NCBI RefSeq assembly: GCF_026914185.1
Contig: NC_070566.1
Coordinates: 1,612,001 to 1,676,000, forward strand
DNA: 64,000 nucleotides
From: Puccinia triticina
Lineage: Eukaryota > Basidiomycota > Pucciniomycetes > Pucciniales > Pucciniaceae
Direction: 5' to 3'
The translations under genes were made by a program, and so were the position numbers. Numbering within the stretch: the first letter of the stretch is position 1; every line of letters starts with the position of its first letter. Under the pieces are notes generated by a model. It did not search any database and was not told where the DNA came from. It worked only from the letters and a program-made list of their open reading frames with translations. Positions 33,672 through 46,083 of the stretch are shown here, piece after piece.

Positions 33672-33959
33672 AAGTCTCGACGCAACTGGAAATCAGTTAT
33701 TTTGGTGCTGTTTTGCTTGAAGAAAAGTCTTGACGCAACTGGAAATCAGTTATGTTGGTGCAGTGTTGCTTGATTTGTGTTTCACTGGTCGAAAATAACA
33801 GTTCTTTTGAATGTTATATGTAATTCTAGGGAAGCCAACGCAACTTTATGTTTCATGAAATGAACCATTTGGAAGGTATGTACATATGATAATTCTAGGG
33901 AAGCCGATGCGACTTTGCGTTTCATGAAATGAACCATTTGGAAGGTATGTACATATGAT
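33672..33959. repeat. Two short direct duplications (53 bp and 69 bp units)
   Basis: A unit beginning AAGTCTCGACGCAACTGGAA is repeated at 33672 and 33725. A unit beginning AATTCTAGGGAAGCC is repeated at 33822 and 33891 with few differences. They lie upstream of the IS3EU-like gene and may be subterminal repeats of that element. Confidence 0.75.
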
Positions 33960-34039
33960 ACATGTCTTGTGCATCTGTATTTTGCAAAATCACATTTTCC
34001 AATTTTTTAAATTGGTAGCCGGATGCGTATCCCTCTAGG

Positions 34040-34130
34040 GCTTCCATAGTTCATAGTGCAGAGCTTGGTGCAGGCACTATTAATAGTGTGGAGCTTGGCG
34101 GAGGCACTATGAATAGTACATGAAATATGT
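34040..34130. repeat. Two units related to the 21-bp window-edge array
   Basis: Two copies of GCAGGCACTATTAATAGT / GGAGGCACTATGAATAGT, spaced by GTGGAGCTTGG, resemble the arrays at 1085-1260 and 63195-63832. Confidence 0.5.
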
Positions 34131-34199
34131 CATTGGGCCGCAGTGGTCACACCCTATTTTGTTGTGCGCAACTGTTCCCACCAAAAAAATTGCATTCAA

Positions 34200-34450
34200 C
34201 ATGGTGCACACCACTTTTTGACTAGATGCACGCCAAAAAAGTGGTGTGCAAAGCCTGTACGCCAAAAAAAATGGTGTGGAGTGTTTGTGCACGCCAAAAT
34301 TCTTCCAAAAAAGAGTATTTTTGCCGTGCAGGGCTACGCACGCCAAACAAATGGCATGCACTGCTCCTGTACGCCATTTATTTTGGTGTACAGGCATGCA
34401 CACCACTTTTTTGGCGTGCATCTAGTCAAAAAGTGGCGTGCATTTAGATT
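34200..34450. mobile_element. Foldback element with ACGCCAAAAA motifs
   Basis: The left end GCACACCACTTTTTGACTAG is matched inverted at the right end (CTAGTCAAAAAGTGGCGTGC, to about 34443). The interior repeats ACGCCAAAAAA and GGTGTGCA words in both orientations. Similar ACGCCAAAAA words recur at 61938-62030. Non-coding. Confidence 0.55.
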
Positions 34451-34974
34451 GACCCTTTCAGATTTTGCAGGGAAATCTGAACTCTGGAACTCTGGATCAC
34501 TTTGGGGATCTTTGGGGACCCAGATTTCCCTGGGAAATCTGGAACCTGGCCGCCCAGATCTGACTTTCCAGATTGGCAGGAAGTCCTCCAGTGTTGAGAA
34601 CCACTGGGATTTCTGGATCAACCAACATAATTGTTGCATCTGTAGATTGCAGCAATTGACAAGCACATGCCAGGTGCATGTACTTAAAAAGGATAATCTG
34701 AGTTTGGCTTAAAGTTAGGGGGGGACACTGCTACAAGTGCCACCTCCCTGTGTTCAGGAAACCTTGAATGCAAGGTTTGCCTGAAGTTTGTTGCAAAATG
34801 TAATTTTAGGTTAGATGCACTACAAAAGGAGGGTGTTTGGAAAAATCCAAGCATTCTACATAAGAATCTGGATAAAAATACAACAAAATGTATAGTCTAT
34901 ACAACACAATTCATAGCCTATACAGCAAAATGTATAGCCTATACAACATGTGTATTGCAATTGTTGGGCTACTA
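34451..34974. other. Unassigned, with small repeats
   Basis: The segment 34455-34620 has inverted CAGATTTCC/GGAAATCTG words. A 30-bp unit around ATGTATAGCCTATACA is repeated about three times at 34888-34950. No gene is seen. Confidence 0.4.
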
Positions 34975-35566
34975 TTAAACCATTTCTGATTTCTTCTTCT
35001 CAAATCTCTTCAAAATGAATGCAGGGCCATCCATCCAAGTGTACTTCAAAACACAATAATTTTGCTTATGATGGCTGTTTTGCAACAAAAAAAAACAAGT
35101 CACAAATTTCTGGCCACTGAGCTTTGGAGGAGTTGAAGATGTTTGGTGATTGAGTGTATCCGTGAAAAGCAAGCTATGAGGGTCATTCCAACGGCCATAA
35201 ATGCAGTTCTTGCCAAATTTTGGATGATTGAACTGAATCAGGAGTGCTTTTAGTATGCAAGTGGTTAACAGAGCTAAAGAGACATTTCCAAGCTTACTCA
35301 TACGCCCTCAATAGCCGGAACTCAAACTGGATCCAAAGGAAGCCTGTCAGGATGAATGATCTCAAGGATTGAGAAAAGCAGGAGAGGAGTCTGACCTGAT
35401 CAAGGAAGCCAGCTGGTGGCTGTTGAAGTTTGGCTAGTAGTTTGGTTGACCATCTCTTGACTTCAGTTGCGCGTCTGAACCAGATTGATGAGTGGTGCTG
35501 GTTTTTGTTGGAGTAGATCAGTCTTGAGAGCAGGTTGACTTCCTCCCTCAGTGGGGCCTCATTCAT
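34975..35566 (-). pseudogene. RMP1-like (RNase MRP/NEPRO family) protein fragment
   Basis: The minus-strand frame starting at 35566 contains EEVNLLSRLIYSNKNQHHSS followed by IWFRRATEVKRW. This closely resembles the RMP1 RNA-binding helix pair (consensus L-x-R-x-x-x-x-N-K-N-Q-H) of the RNase MRP subunit that acts in rRNA processing in the nucleolus. A possible donor follows at about 35400 and a second frame (35301-34975) begins SKLGNVSLALLTTCILKALL. I could not find a phase-consistent junction. It may be a pseudogene, or a gene with an exon I missed; an acceptor-like CTTCACAG just upstream suggests an earlier exon. Confidence 0.45.
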
Positions 35567-36521
35567 CTTGATTCTTCTGTGAAGAGTGACAGTAGGCAGT
35601 TAATGTTACAGCACTGTTTTAATAAGCCAGCAACTGACCTATTTATTTTCCTGGTTTCAAACTTTGCTGTAGTGCGTACTGATTGGTTGTTTTGCACTCT
35701 GATGTAGTAAGGCAGGAGTGAAAATCCCCCCTGGCTGAGGTCAGAGTTGGTCCACCCTGCTCAATTAGAACTCATGCTACAGAACTCCACCTACATATGT
35801 AAACCACATACCTCACACCTCTGCCTCCAAATCCATACACCCAATTGATCAACATCTCCAGCTAACCCCAGTACCCAACTTATCAAAGTCCCTCTCTCCG
35901 TTTGGGGGAGCTCATGGGGGAACAGGAGAGTTTTGTGGGAAGAGCATTTGGCTGGTGGCAAAGCCACCTGTTCCAGAGGGAAGGGATAGGAAGGAATGAC
36001 TGTTGAGGTGGGAGAGCACACACCAAAAAGTGATGGAAAGGTACTCTTTGAATTTTCCAGTCTGCAGCTTCAAAGCTGTCCCTCCCATTATGAAAGTTAA
36101 GGTGATACATATTTATGTAATGCTCATTTTAAGCTACCTTATCATCAAACCATGACATTTTTTTGTATGGATTTTTGAAAAAGGCAGCAAGCCAACCACC
36201 CTCTTATTGGGTTAGCCCCGGCGGCGCACGTCCGAGCGGAGAAATTTTCTTTTCTCTTTTTTCTCCTTTGCCTTTTTGTTCTAGTGACTCTCTTCAGAAT
36301 TGGAGTGGATAGAAAGACAGACAAGATGCATGCGCATCCATCCATGCCTGGATGTAAATATGTAGCTCGCAAAACAAGCGAGCTACAGGCTCTCGAAACT
36401 GAGCCAGATCTTCACCCGACGCTCGGCGAGCACCCCGGCGGCACTCTGCTCTCCACTCAGCCCCGCAGAAGGACTTTGTTCAGTTAGCATAGTATCAGAT
36501 GCACCTGGCCACCCTGCAACG
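35567..36521 (+). other. Intergenic region and 5-prime leader of the i-AAA protease gene
   Basis: No coding frame is supported. The last 300 bp before 36522 is T/C-rich with no obvious TATA box, as usual for a housekeeping promoter. Confidence 0.4.
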
Positions 36522-39500
36522 ATGACCCGACTCGAATGTTTATGGTCGAGAGTGGTCTCGATCAAAGCAGTAAGCTTCTTTTCTTCTTCGCTCGATGATG
36601 ATATCCATCTAATTAAACACTTGTCTTACCTTGACTGGATTTCAGCCGCACCCTCATACGATTCATGCCCTGTCTGCTCGTGGCTCGTTTTGCCGGTCAA
36701 CCATCGGATCAGGCAGTCGTGTGTGGTTCTTTACCCTTCACGCTCCTCCAAAGAAAGTCACTGATTATTATCTCCATTCGTGAGCTTGCCCAGCAGGAAC
36801 GTGGAAACCGATCTCCAGTCTCAGGGCCCAACTCTCGCTCTACTCCACCGCCACCCCGCCACCCTCGTCTCACTCCGCCGGCTCACTCGAAGAGCTTCTC
36901 AACCCAAAACCATACTCGGAGCTGATCGCCCAAACTCAGGCCAGCTCACAGCACTCGGCACAGCTCATCCAACGGCTCGACCAACTCTTCAGCCTTAGCC
37001 ATCAGCAACTCAGCACCCCACAGCAACTGGCGCTTGTCGGCCTCCTCACCGACCACCGGCTATGGTCTGCGTACCTCCATGCACTCATCCAGCAGTCGGA
37101 CCAGCCTATCGGCCAACTCACCCAGACCATCCAGCTCAAGTCTCAACGACGTCAAGCCATCCTCGATCAACTCAGCCCCTGCACCCCTTCCTCATCGCCC
37201 CCTCAGCCCAACGCCCCACCAATCCAGTCGGACCAGAATACCCAGAGCAGCACCAACACAACACCAACGACCGCCACCCCTGACAGCAAACCGCACTCGA
37301 TCGCGGCCTTCCTGGCTTCCTTCAAGCTCAATCCTGCCACTCTGATCTCGGCTCTCTTCAACCGCGCCGGCACCAAAGCTACCATCCAGAACATCAAGGA
37401 CTCCGAGCTTCATGCTGCCAATCGGGACGCTATTGCTGCCTCCCAGCCTCGTTCCCAGTCATCGTCCCTCGATTCACAGCTGTTCCCTAATCTGAAATCG
37501 GACACTCGTGCTAATTCGGAAAATGTCGGAACCATCAAGGTGGTTGTGGAGGAACTTAGGGGGAACCCTATTCTGCGAGCCCTGCGCTTCCTTGCAGTCA
37601 CCTTGGTCTATTCATTTATCGTCAGTAAATCTCCTACGATCACTCCCACCTATTCACCATCATTCTGGACTTTTTTCAATCGAACTAACTCTTCATGAAA
37701 TTCGAATTTAGATGTTGACTTTGCTCAGTTTGGTGATGGACTCGTCTGGATTGCTGAAAGCGACCTCCCCGACTGGCGGACCCACAGAATTCAAGCCACA
37801 AGGCCAAAAACCAGTCACAGTCAGCTTTCTTCCCCTCTGGTTTCTCAGTTTTTTCTCTTCTTTTTGGCTATTACTCAACGACTCTACCTCCGATTTTCGC
37901 AGTTTGGTGATGTACATGGCTGTGACGAAGCTAAGGAAGAGCTGAAAGAGGTCGTCGATTTCTTGAAAGATCCTCTGAGATTTGCGAGATTGGGTGGACG
38001 TTTACCACGAGGTTGGTCACACCTTTCCTTCCCTCCAGTTTCATTACTGCTATATCTGACCACAGATTCTGGTTTCTTGCTTTGAACAGGTGTCTTGTTG
38101 ACCGGTCCTCCCGGAACTGGGAAAACGTTACTAGCTCGAGCTGTTGCGGGTGAAGCCGGAGTGGTAAGATGAATCCCCCTTCCTTTTCAACTCAACCAAT
38201 CACGGCACACTCTTCCTCTCACTAACAACCATGCAATCGACCTCTTAGCAATTTTTCATTGCATCTGGGTCGGAGTTTGACGAGATGTATGTTGGTGTTG
38301 GAGCTCGTCGGATTCGAGAGCTCTTTGCTGCGGCCCGAAAGGCAGCTCCCGCGATTATCTTCATTGATGAGCTGGACGCTATCGGTGGCAAACGATCACC
38401 GAAGGATCAGCATTACATGAAACAGACCCTCAATCAGCTTTTGGTTGAACTCGATGGCTTTCAACAGAGTGTAAGCAATCAAAGAGATGTTCTACTAGTT
38501 GATCTTCCAAGGCTCTGAACCTCCTCTTTGCGCGTATAGGAAGGTGTTATCTTGATGGCAGCCACCAATTTTCCAGCTTCCCTCGACAAGGCTCTCACAC
38601 GTCCCGGAAGGTCAGCATTCACAACGCTCTTCTCACACGAAAAAATTGCATGATCATCCGACTGAATCTTTTACTCTCACTCCCATTTCTTTTGCCTCAT
38701 TGCAGGTTTGATCGACACGTTGCAGTACCGTTACCTGATGCTAGAGGGAGGATTCAGATTTTGAAGCATCACTCTAAGAACGTGACCGTTGACCCAGGTA
38801 TGTCTCATACCATCATGACAGCGATTAACAAAGACGTTTTTCCGATTTCCAGACATATCCTCCGTTAGTATATTGAATGTTCTTTTTTTTCTCTCTTCTC
38901 TTAGCCCTTGACCTTACTGTTGTCGCCAGGTCCACGCCTGGCTTTTCTGGAGCCGATTTGCAAAACTTAGTCAATCAGGCCGCTGTCAAAGCCTCGCGAG
39001 AAGGTGCCCAGTCGGTTCGGGCCCTTGACTTTGATTGGGCTCGTGATCGGATCATGATGGGAGCTGAAAACAAGAGCTACATCACCACTGCTGATGTGAA
39101 TGCTCTCGATGATCAGTCTGGAACAAAGAAAAAAAAAGAATTCACCGAAGTTATGCTGATTGGTCGATTATTCTTGTTCCCTCCAGCAAAAGAAATTAAC
39201 GGCCTACCACGAAGCTGGACATGCGTTGGTCAGCATGTATACTCCTGGTGCCACTCCGCTACACAAAGTCACATGTCTTCGCAGAGGGCACGCACTTGGA
39301 ATTGTAAGCACACATACTTTTTTGCCCGCTTCTCAAAGAAACAACGTTAAACGCTACAAAATTATCACAGACACATTTCTTGCCGGAAATCGATAAAGTC
39401 ACGGAAAGCTACAAGGAGTGTTTAGCAAGGTTAGTTCAACTCGGCTTGGAAAAAATACCTGCATTGCATCCGTTTTTAATTCCATCCTTCTTCTACTTCT

Positions 39501-39973
39501 AAAGACTTGATGTCGGTATGGGGGGTCGTGCAGCCGAAGAGATTTTGATGGGAAAAGAAAAGTCAGTCTCATCTTATTTTCCTCTCTTCCGATCAACCCC
39601 CTGTCGCTTGTTTCTAATGCTGCAAGATTGGTTGATATTTGAAACATGAAGCGTGACGTCGGGTGCATCGTCGGATATCGATAATGTGACCTTGGTAGCC
39701 ACGGCGATGATCCGAGAGATGGGATTCTCGACCAGGTTAGGCCCCCGTGCGTACCGAACCGATGACCAGTTGGCGCCGAACACCCTAGCGTCGATCGACG
39801 GTGAGATCCAGGAGATGGTTGAGGCCGCCGCTTCGAGAGCCCTCAACCTCTTGCAATCCAAACGGGATGAATTGGATCGGTTGGCTTTGGCTTTGATCGA
39901 ATACGAAACCCTTTCGGCTGAAGAAGCTTGGAAAGTGGTGAAAGGTCATAAGCTTGAACGAAATACTGTTTGA
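36522..39973 (+). CDS. YME1: Mitochondrial i-AAA protease (YME1 type)
   Basis: Fourteen exons: 36522-36569, 36646-36779, 36825-37620, 37712-37819, 37903-38011, 38090-38163, 38249-38470, 38540-38610, 38706-38797, 38905-39095, 39187-39303, 39371-39429, 39505-39561, 39652-39973. They give about 799 aa. The protein is an FtsH-family ATP-dependent zinc metalloprotease of the mitochondrial inner membrane whose catalytic domain faces the intermembrane space. Visible features are a basic Ser/Arg-rich N-terminus fitting a presequence, a membrane segment near residues 310-335, Walker A GPPGTGKT (404-411), Walker B IIFIDE (459-464), GGKRSPKDQ after it, zinc site HEAGH (623-627), and a likely third ligand Asp in SGASSDID (about 701). 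The third intron site (37621) and others were set by matching the family. The N-terminal 300 residues are poorly conserved, and the 45-nt intron at 36780 is the least certain. Confidence 0.93.
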
Positions 39974-40431
39974 ACACTTTCACATAATGGTATTTCACCC
40001 GATATCTCAACTTGCCCCACCCCCCCTCTCTGATCTCTATATATAAAATGTGAGATACCTGGCTTCACCTCTGGAGCAAATAGTGAATGAAGAATCACAG
40101 AACTTGAATCATTATAGAAGAGTGTCCATGGTTGGAATAAGCCTTTTCCTACTGGCGCAGCCCCTCTACTGAGAAAACAGGCTAAAACATAGACCCGTGC
40201 ACTGCTTCTGCTTCTGCCCACCACATCGGGGGATTGAGAGAGGATTATGTAAGGGTTGGTTAACTTAGAGCTGTGAAATCTGTAGAGACACCCCCAGCCG
40301 AGGCCCTTTCACAGCCAGCCAAGCTGCCCTCGACATGAGAACGGTCAACAAAGGCAACAAGGAAACGAGAGGTTTGCCCAGGAACAACGACCGAGAACGC
40401 CCCAGGAACAACGACCGAGAACGCCGAAGCC
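39974..40431. other. Short intergenic region
   Basis: Contains the 3-prime end of the protease gene (TATATATAAAATG near 40040) and the leader of the next gene. A duplicated 24-bp unit (AGGAACAACGACCGAGAACG type) lies at 40379-40426 just before the next ATG. Confidence 0.5.
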
Positions 40432-43400
40432 ATGGAACGAGCAGACTGGATGAGCCCTGGAGGAAGACAGAAATCAAACTCAGAGACTGGCACTGGCCCT
40501 GGCACCGGCACTGGCAGACATCACCAACGACACACTCGATCATCAACGACCTCATCATCGAACATCGGACTACAGCGAGCAGCCAAGCACTCATCCTCAA
40601 ACTCAATCAGCAAGCTCATCAGCAACAGACCACCCGCCTCATCCAGCAGGTACCCATCACCCTCACAATCCTCAATGACCAACCAACCAGCCACACAGGT
40701 CGTCAAACAACTCGTCATCAGAGCTCGTCCTCATCATCCTACATACCCCTCAGAACAGTCACCGGCTGCGACAACCTCAGGTGGATTACAGGTCATGATG
40801 TGCATCAGAGTCAGTCAGCTGTTTCTTTCTCGCATTTACATTCAAGATAACTATGAGAATGACATCCACACTGACTGCAATCTGTTTACATAGCTCGCCA
40901 TCCCATACTCCTCCATCCCACCACTCGGCTCGCCCGATCTTATCATACCCTTGATGTCTGACCAACGACTACGACTTGCTAAGCATACCATCTTCCCGAT
41001 CACCCGCCAATCAATCAACTCAAGGCCTACCATCCAAGCCTCAAGCCATCCATCACAGGCCAAACTGGCCGCATCACTACTCGATCTATCCAAATCTTTC
41101 AGAACCAAACCTGCTAATGAAAACCTACTTCAGCCCCCTCCGATCAGCGTCGTCGTCAGAAACTTCTCCATCTCTCTCCTCATCCCACCCTCTCCTCCGT
41201 CCCCCATCAGTCTCGATCACCCCTCACCACCAATACCAACGGCCGAATACGCGATCGTGTTGGACTGTCTATCCTTATGGGCAACCGTCGGCCCAGAATG
41301 GCCTTTCTCGGTTAGTATCTCCTTGACCGATTCATCTTCAACTTACCACTGACACTTTTTTCGTTTGCCTTCAGGTCATCTTGCCAACACCACCCTGCCT
41401 TAAAAACTCATTCAGGTTGATCTTACCACCCGAGTCATCCGATGCACTCTTCGAGAATTCTCCAAAAGACGCGCTATCACCTGCCGTTCATCTCAACACC
41501 TTCCCAGCTCTTAGGCGTGAACGCATGCGTTTTTCAAGCTCATCAAGGAATATCCTTAGTGCGCCCAAATTATCATCGATCTTTCATGATGACGACCTAC
41601 GCCCTCTCTCAGACGAGTCAGAACCTGAGGGAATCAGCCTATCAGATGAAGAAGACAAACAAACCCGTGATCGTCATCAGAACTGGCCTCAAGATGAACT
41701 CTCTCCTCGATTCGAAGGCGTCTTCCAAAGTACCAGAGAATTATGTATCCTTCTTGGTCCCTATCCTTCAACAACCACGACTCATACCCCGCTTACTGCC
41801 AAGCATGCATCTAGTCAGCTTTCAGTCTCTATTCACCACACACCAAGCACCCTTGACACCAGCCCTGACCCCACCTCAATGGATATCAGTTTTCATCTCG
41901 ATCTTCAACACGTCAGCACACAGTCCATCAATGAGAAAACTGCGTTCGTCTTGGCCATACCTGATCCAGTCGCCAAGGATATCGTCTCAGCCCAGTGGTC
42001 GCCGTTGAACGGCGAGGGCGTCATTGAAACTCAGCTACCATTGCCGGTTCAATCAATAACCCCCATCTTACCTTTCAGTTCACCTCCCGCGCGTAGTCCA
42101 CAGCTGGCTGCTTGTTCTGTTTCGACAGGTCATCATCCCTCTCTGGCTCCGTGCCCAGGATCAGATACGTCTTCGCTCGAACTTGATCTTCTAACTACCG
42201 CCGCTCCATTTTTGGATTCAACGTCTGAGATACCCGCCGAGATCATTAAAGACGACTTTGATCTAGAGCTTGATTTTGATCTCTCATCTTCAGCAGATGA
42301 AATTACTTGTAGTCCCAAAAAAACTAATCGGGCCCTTATACAAAGCTCCCGATCCACTACCCCTCATCAGTTCATTGCTTGGATTGATACCGAATGGCTT
42401 ATCCGACGTGCAGCAACCACTCACAACTCAGTCCGCACACGACTCGTCCTAAATCTAAGAGGACAGCTTGAGATTAGAGCCAACTCTCTCATCTCGACCC
42501 TCGGCGAACCTTGCTCAAAATCATTCCCAATACCCTTCTTAATCCTACCGTCTGTTGAGGAACATACCTGTACATGTCGAATTTCCACCGATTTCCCATC
42601 TTCCCCAAATCTACAATTCACCCTGCCCTCATGGGCTGATTTGGTCGAACAATCCGCCGACGATCAATCTCAGCAGCTTCGACTTTCCCTGCCTCAAGAT
42701 CAATCAGGTCTTACCGAGATCATCATAGCCCGTCTTGATCAGCCAGACTCTTCTCCGCAGCTTCCTGAAACCGTGTCAATAATCCCTGAAAGTCCTTCGA
42801 AGCAAGTGCCCTCATCCCCCCTCACTCGACTCACCGAACCGAGCCTTTCGATCAACCATCTAGTCATCAATTCAGGAAGCCGTGTTAAATACCATAGTCG
42901 TCGATCCACAATATCTCCTTTGAGTTTGGTCAAGAAACGACCTCGGCTTTACGGCTCCCTTAGAAACAAATCGAACAAACCAGAACCTGTCCTGGAAAAC
43001 GAAACCCCTCAGTCCACTCCTTTTGACGAACACCCCAGAGCCAAGCCCTCGATCCGCTCAGTTCAAGCTGACCTGGTGATTGATCGCTCATCCGGAAAGC
43101 AGTCGATCATTTCTCAGTATGCTGAAATCTGCATCACATTCTGTTGCTCCTCAGATCATGTCGACTCGAACCTCAATATACTGTTTCCAATTGGGTCTGA
43201 TAGCAGAGATGCCTTTGAGATAGTAGGTCTATGGATCGGCGAATGGAAGCTGATCCAAGACCAAGGTTTCCAAGTATCGGGACCTTCGGATGCAGTAGAA
43301 GACGACCGACTAGAAGATTATGTGCAGTTTGTGACTATCAAGGTCGATGTGAGCAGTGTCCAGATCTCGAGGAAGGGTGACACCAGCAGCCCGTTGCCAA

Positions 43401-44449
43401 CTCTTCGAATGATTGTCTTACACAAGAAGATAATTCCCACTGCAGAATCTGAGGCGACTCGGGAAGGCAGTGGCACATTCATCTGTCTATTACCTTCCGT
43501 CGAAACTTCGGTTGCTGCTTACAAAGCTCTACTTCGAGCCTCTGTAGGATTCCAGATCCAAGTCAAGCACTCTGACATGATGGTACCTGAAAACTCTCCA
43601 GAAAAGATCCAATTGGTCCGCTATGATTTACAAGCTACCACGTCCCTCGTTACCTCCGCCTCAATTGAAAGCTATCTACCACTTCTGACTGGTCCGAAGC
43701 AAGTCTCCAATATACCCGCCATCGAGCCTCGAGAGTCCGAGGATCAAGCCGACATGCTTGTTGAAGAGAGTGAAGAAAGTCACAGCGGTCGAAGTTTAGC
43801 TCGGTGTACATCATGGGTCGAACAGTCTGTGCTCAAGTGGGGCCTCAATTGGAGGACTGTGCTCTTATGTTGGCTGATTTATTTGGTGTCGTCGCTGAGC
43901 GTCCAAGTGGAGCAAATGGGCAGGCGGCTCGAGCGGATGGACAACCAAGTGACCGCGGGAGGACTTCCCATCGAATTAAGCCAGACACTGCTAGAGCAGA
44001 CGGAAACGGAGTCAGTGCTTAACGATCCCGATCCGGCTTATCCAGTCGAGGAGGAGATCGACCAATCGGATAAGCCCGGCCGGCCGCAGCTCATGGACAT
44101 CAGGCTCAAAGCGGCCCTTCTGAGGTCCATTCTCACTCCGCCCGACTGTGCCCGTTGCGGTCCCGCGTTCAGCACCGAATCAGCACCGGCCGGGCCCGCT
44201 GGCCCAGCGGACCCAACCACCAATCCTGCCGAGCCTCCACCCCCACGCTCGCACACCTCCTCGCAGACCACCCAACAACATCACGACACCCATGCTTCGG
44301 GCGAAATGATCAGAGACTTCTTGGGCTTCTTCGATAGACTCTTCTATCTCTCCGTCTCTCAACCACTCTCGAAATTGGCTGGCTCGATCGGCTCCTTTCG
44401 TCAAAAGTTAAGCTTCAAACAACGTCCTCCTCCTAGGCCCGAGTTCTAA
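40432..44449 (+). CDS. Large unknown protein with one C-terminal membrane segment (about 1283 aa)
   Basis: Exons 40432-40791, 40894-41310 and 41375-44449 join in phase 0 (GTCATG...TAG and GTTAGT...CAG introns). Exons 2 and 3 are strongly supported. The first exon is less certain because another frame, open from 40335, also reads well. The protein is Ser/Pro/Asp-rich with ordered islands, for example FSISLLIPPSPP near residue 215, and acidic stretches near 345 and 560. One hydrophobic helix, TVLLCWLIYLVSSLSV, lies near residues 1087-1103. It is followed by about 180 residues with a C-x2-C pair (DCARCGP) and a short Phe-rich helix (DFLGFFDRLFYLSVS). No enzyme motif is seen. It could be an organelle- or nuclear-envelope-anchored protein. 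It is probably conserved only in close relatives; I do not recognise it. Confidence 0.75.
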
Positions 44450-45030
44450 TTGTAGTTTTCTTTTCCTTCTGTTTTCTGTTTCTTTTTTTTTTTTTTTTTT
44501 TTTTTGTCTGTCCTGAGGATTTGAATTAGTGGATCTTAATTTTTTTTATCTTTATCTATTTTTATTTGTCTCATTGGATGTGTTTACCTCGTAGATCTGT
44601 ATTAATCCATGTAGAGCATACCCTTCGGGTAGGACCAAAAAGAAGAGGGAAAAATGATGCCTAAAAATTGGGAAAATAACTCCTAAAGTTGGTTTGATGT
44701 CCTGGGGACCCTTGGCTGATCCCTCCCTGACGTCTAACCGGACCCCTTTTTGGGTTGTGGGCATTTTGGGAGTGGTCATCCAAATTTAGCAGGCATTTGG
44801 GAGTTGTTTACCTCATTCTTGATAATTGAAGAGAAAAAAGAGTTAAACAAACTTCAAGCCCACACCAAATGAATTAGTATTTCCCAAGCAAAAAAGATAG
44901 GGGCTTAACTGGTTGACTTACTCCCAATGCATCAGACGTCCAGGAGACCAAGACTTGTTGTCCGTCCCCGGTCCCCAGGCCTAAAAATTGACCTGGGGTG
45001 AGTTAGAAGTCAAATAATCTCAATGGCGTG
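44450..45030. other. 3-prime flank with long T-run; unassigned
   Basis: A T-run of more than 20 at about 44482-44507 follows the stop codon. The rest resembles loosely the GGGAGT-rich tail of the window-edge repeat family (for example GGGAGTTG and GTCCCCGGTCC words), but no boundary could be set. Confidence 0.4.
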
Positions 45031-45276
45031 TACTAATCCAGTACAAGAAAAATGGGTCGATCTCTCCTTTTGGCAACCGTTGAAAGCAGTATGCACCGCA
45101 TTATGCTCCGTCACAACACCTGCTATGACATCTTTACTCACCTCTGCAGCCGTTTCCACACCACAAGCAGGGCTGAACAGATGCTTGTCTGGGAGAAATT
45201 AAAGAGCATGAAGATGTCCGACTTCTCCAGCAGCTCCGACGTGATTGCTCTAATCCTTGAACTCTTGGACAACTAA
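45031..45276 (+). pseudogene. Copia-type gag fragment
   Basis: A 74-residue frame (45052-45276) contains SSMHRIMLRHNTCYDIFTHL and VWEKLKSMKMSDFSS. This matches the helical order of copia-type gag (UBN2-like) proteins: a block for filling and aggregation, then a leucine-rich L-x-x-L-K-M segment. There is no zinc knuckle, protease or polymerase downstream. Confidence 0.5.
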
Positions 45277-46083
45277 ATGAAATACACAGGCTATGGGAGG
45301 TCTCCAGAGCTGCCCCTCGCTGCCCCTCGCCCGCCCTCTCCATATACATGATAAGCAAGCTCCGAGCTCGGAACCAAGGTTCCATCGGCTTCCATGACTG
45401 CGTGGACCGCTGGGCCTCGCAGCACTCCGCCTCCCCTATGTGCATACATGCACATACACAGTATCGTTTTAGGCTGCCGGTCACTACCGGCCGGCCACAT
45501 CCAACATCGCCCATCATCTCCGGCCTCAAGCGGCCGTTCAACATCATCCAACGACTAGGCCACCTCTGCGCGGGAATCCAATCAAGCGGCCGACTCAAAG
45601 CTTGTTGTTTTTCTTCGTCTTCACGAATCTGTCGATGGCCAGGGGCGGCGGATTGGTGATGGATCAAATGGGGCCAATCCAAGTTGACTGACGCTTTCAT
45701 ATATCTTTTTCTCCAGGAAGCCGTCAATTGCCCAGGGCGGAAGGATTTGTGGTGGATCCAATGGGGCTGATGCGAGTCAACTACAGTTTTTCGAGCCGAG
45801 GAGACCATCTGAGGGACGGGCAAGGATGGATCACCTTCCACAGGCACTCTCCAACCAAATGTGCTCAGCGTCGACCAAAAAACAGTCCTATTCTCACCAT
45901 CTTCAAACAACACACAACCGCCGCCACCACTGCTGAGGTTTCTGTCAGTCTGTTCCCCTTGACGGGCTTCATCACGACCGTCATGAATATTTGTTCATAC
46001 AACCATCATTCACAGTATCTTGCCCTGTGTTAGCAAATAAGCTCTAAGAAAACAACTGGTGTACTGTCAACCGTTGGCCTAAT
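45277..46083. other. Unassigned, with a partial duplication
   Basis: Two related segments, around GTCGATGGCCAGGGGCGG (about 45630) and GTCAATTGCCCAGGGCGG (about 45723), indicate an old duplication of about 95 bp. A 259-codon minus frame (45134-45913) spans the copia fragment and shows no domain; it is not called. Confidence 0.4.

Noticed and set aside
37712..38085. Separate small genes within the YME1 introns and frames
   Set aside because: They are exon pieces of the protease or readings through introns; the spliced protein explains them.
45134..45913. 259-codon minus-strand frame
   Set aside because: It overlaps the copia gag fragment on the other strand, has unusual composition and no domain.
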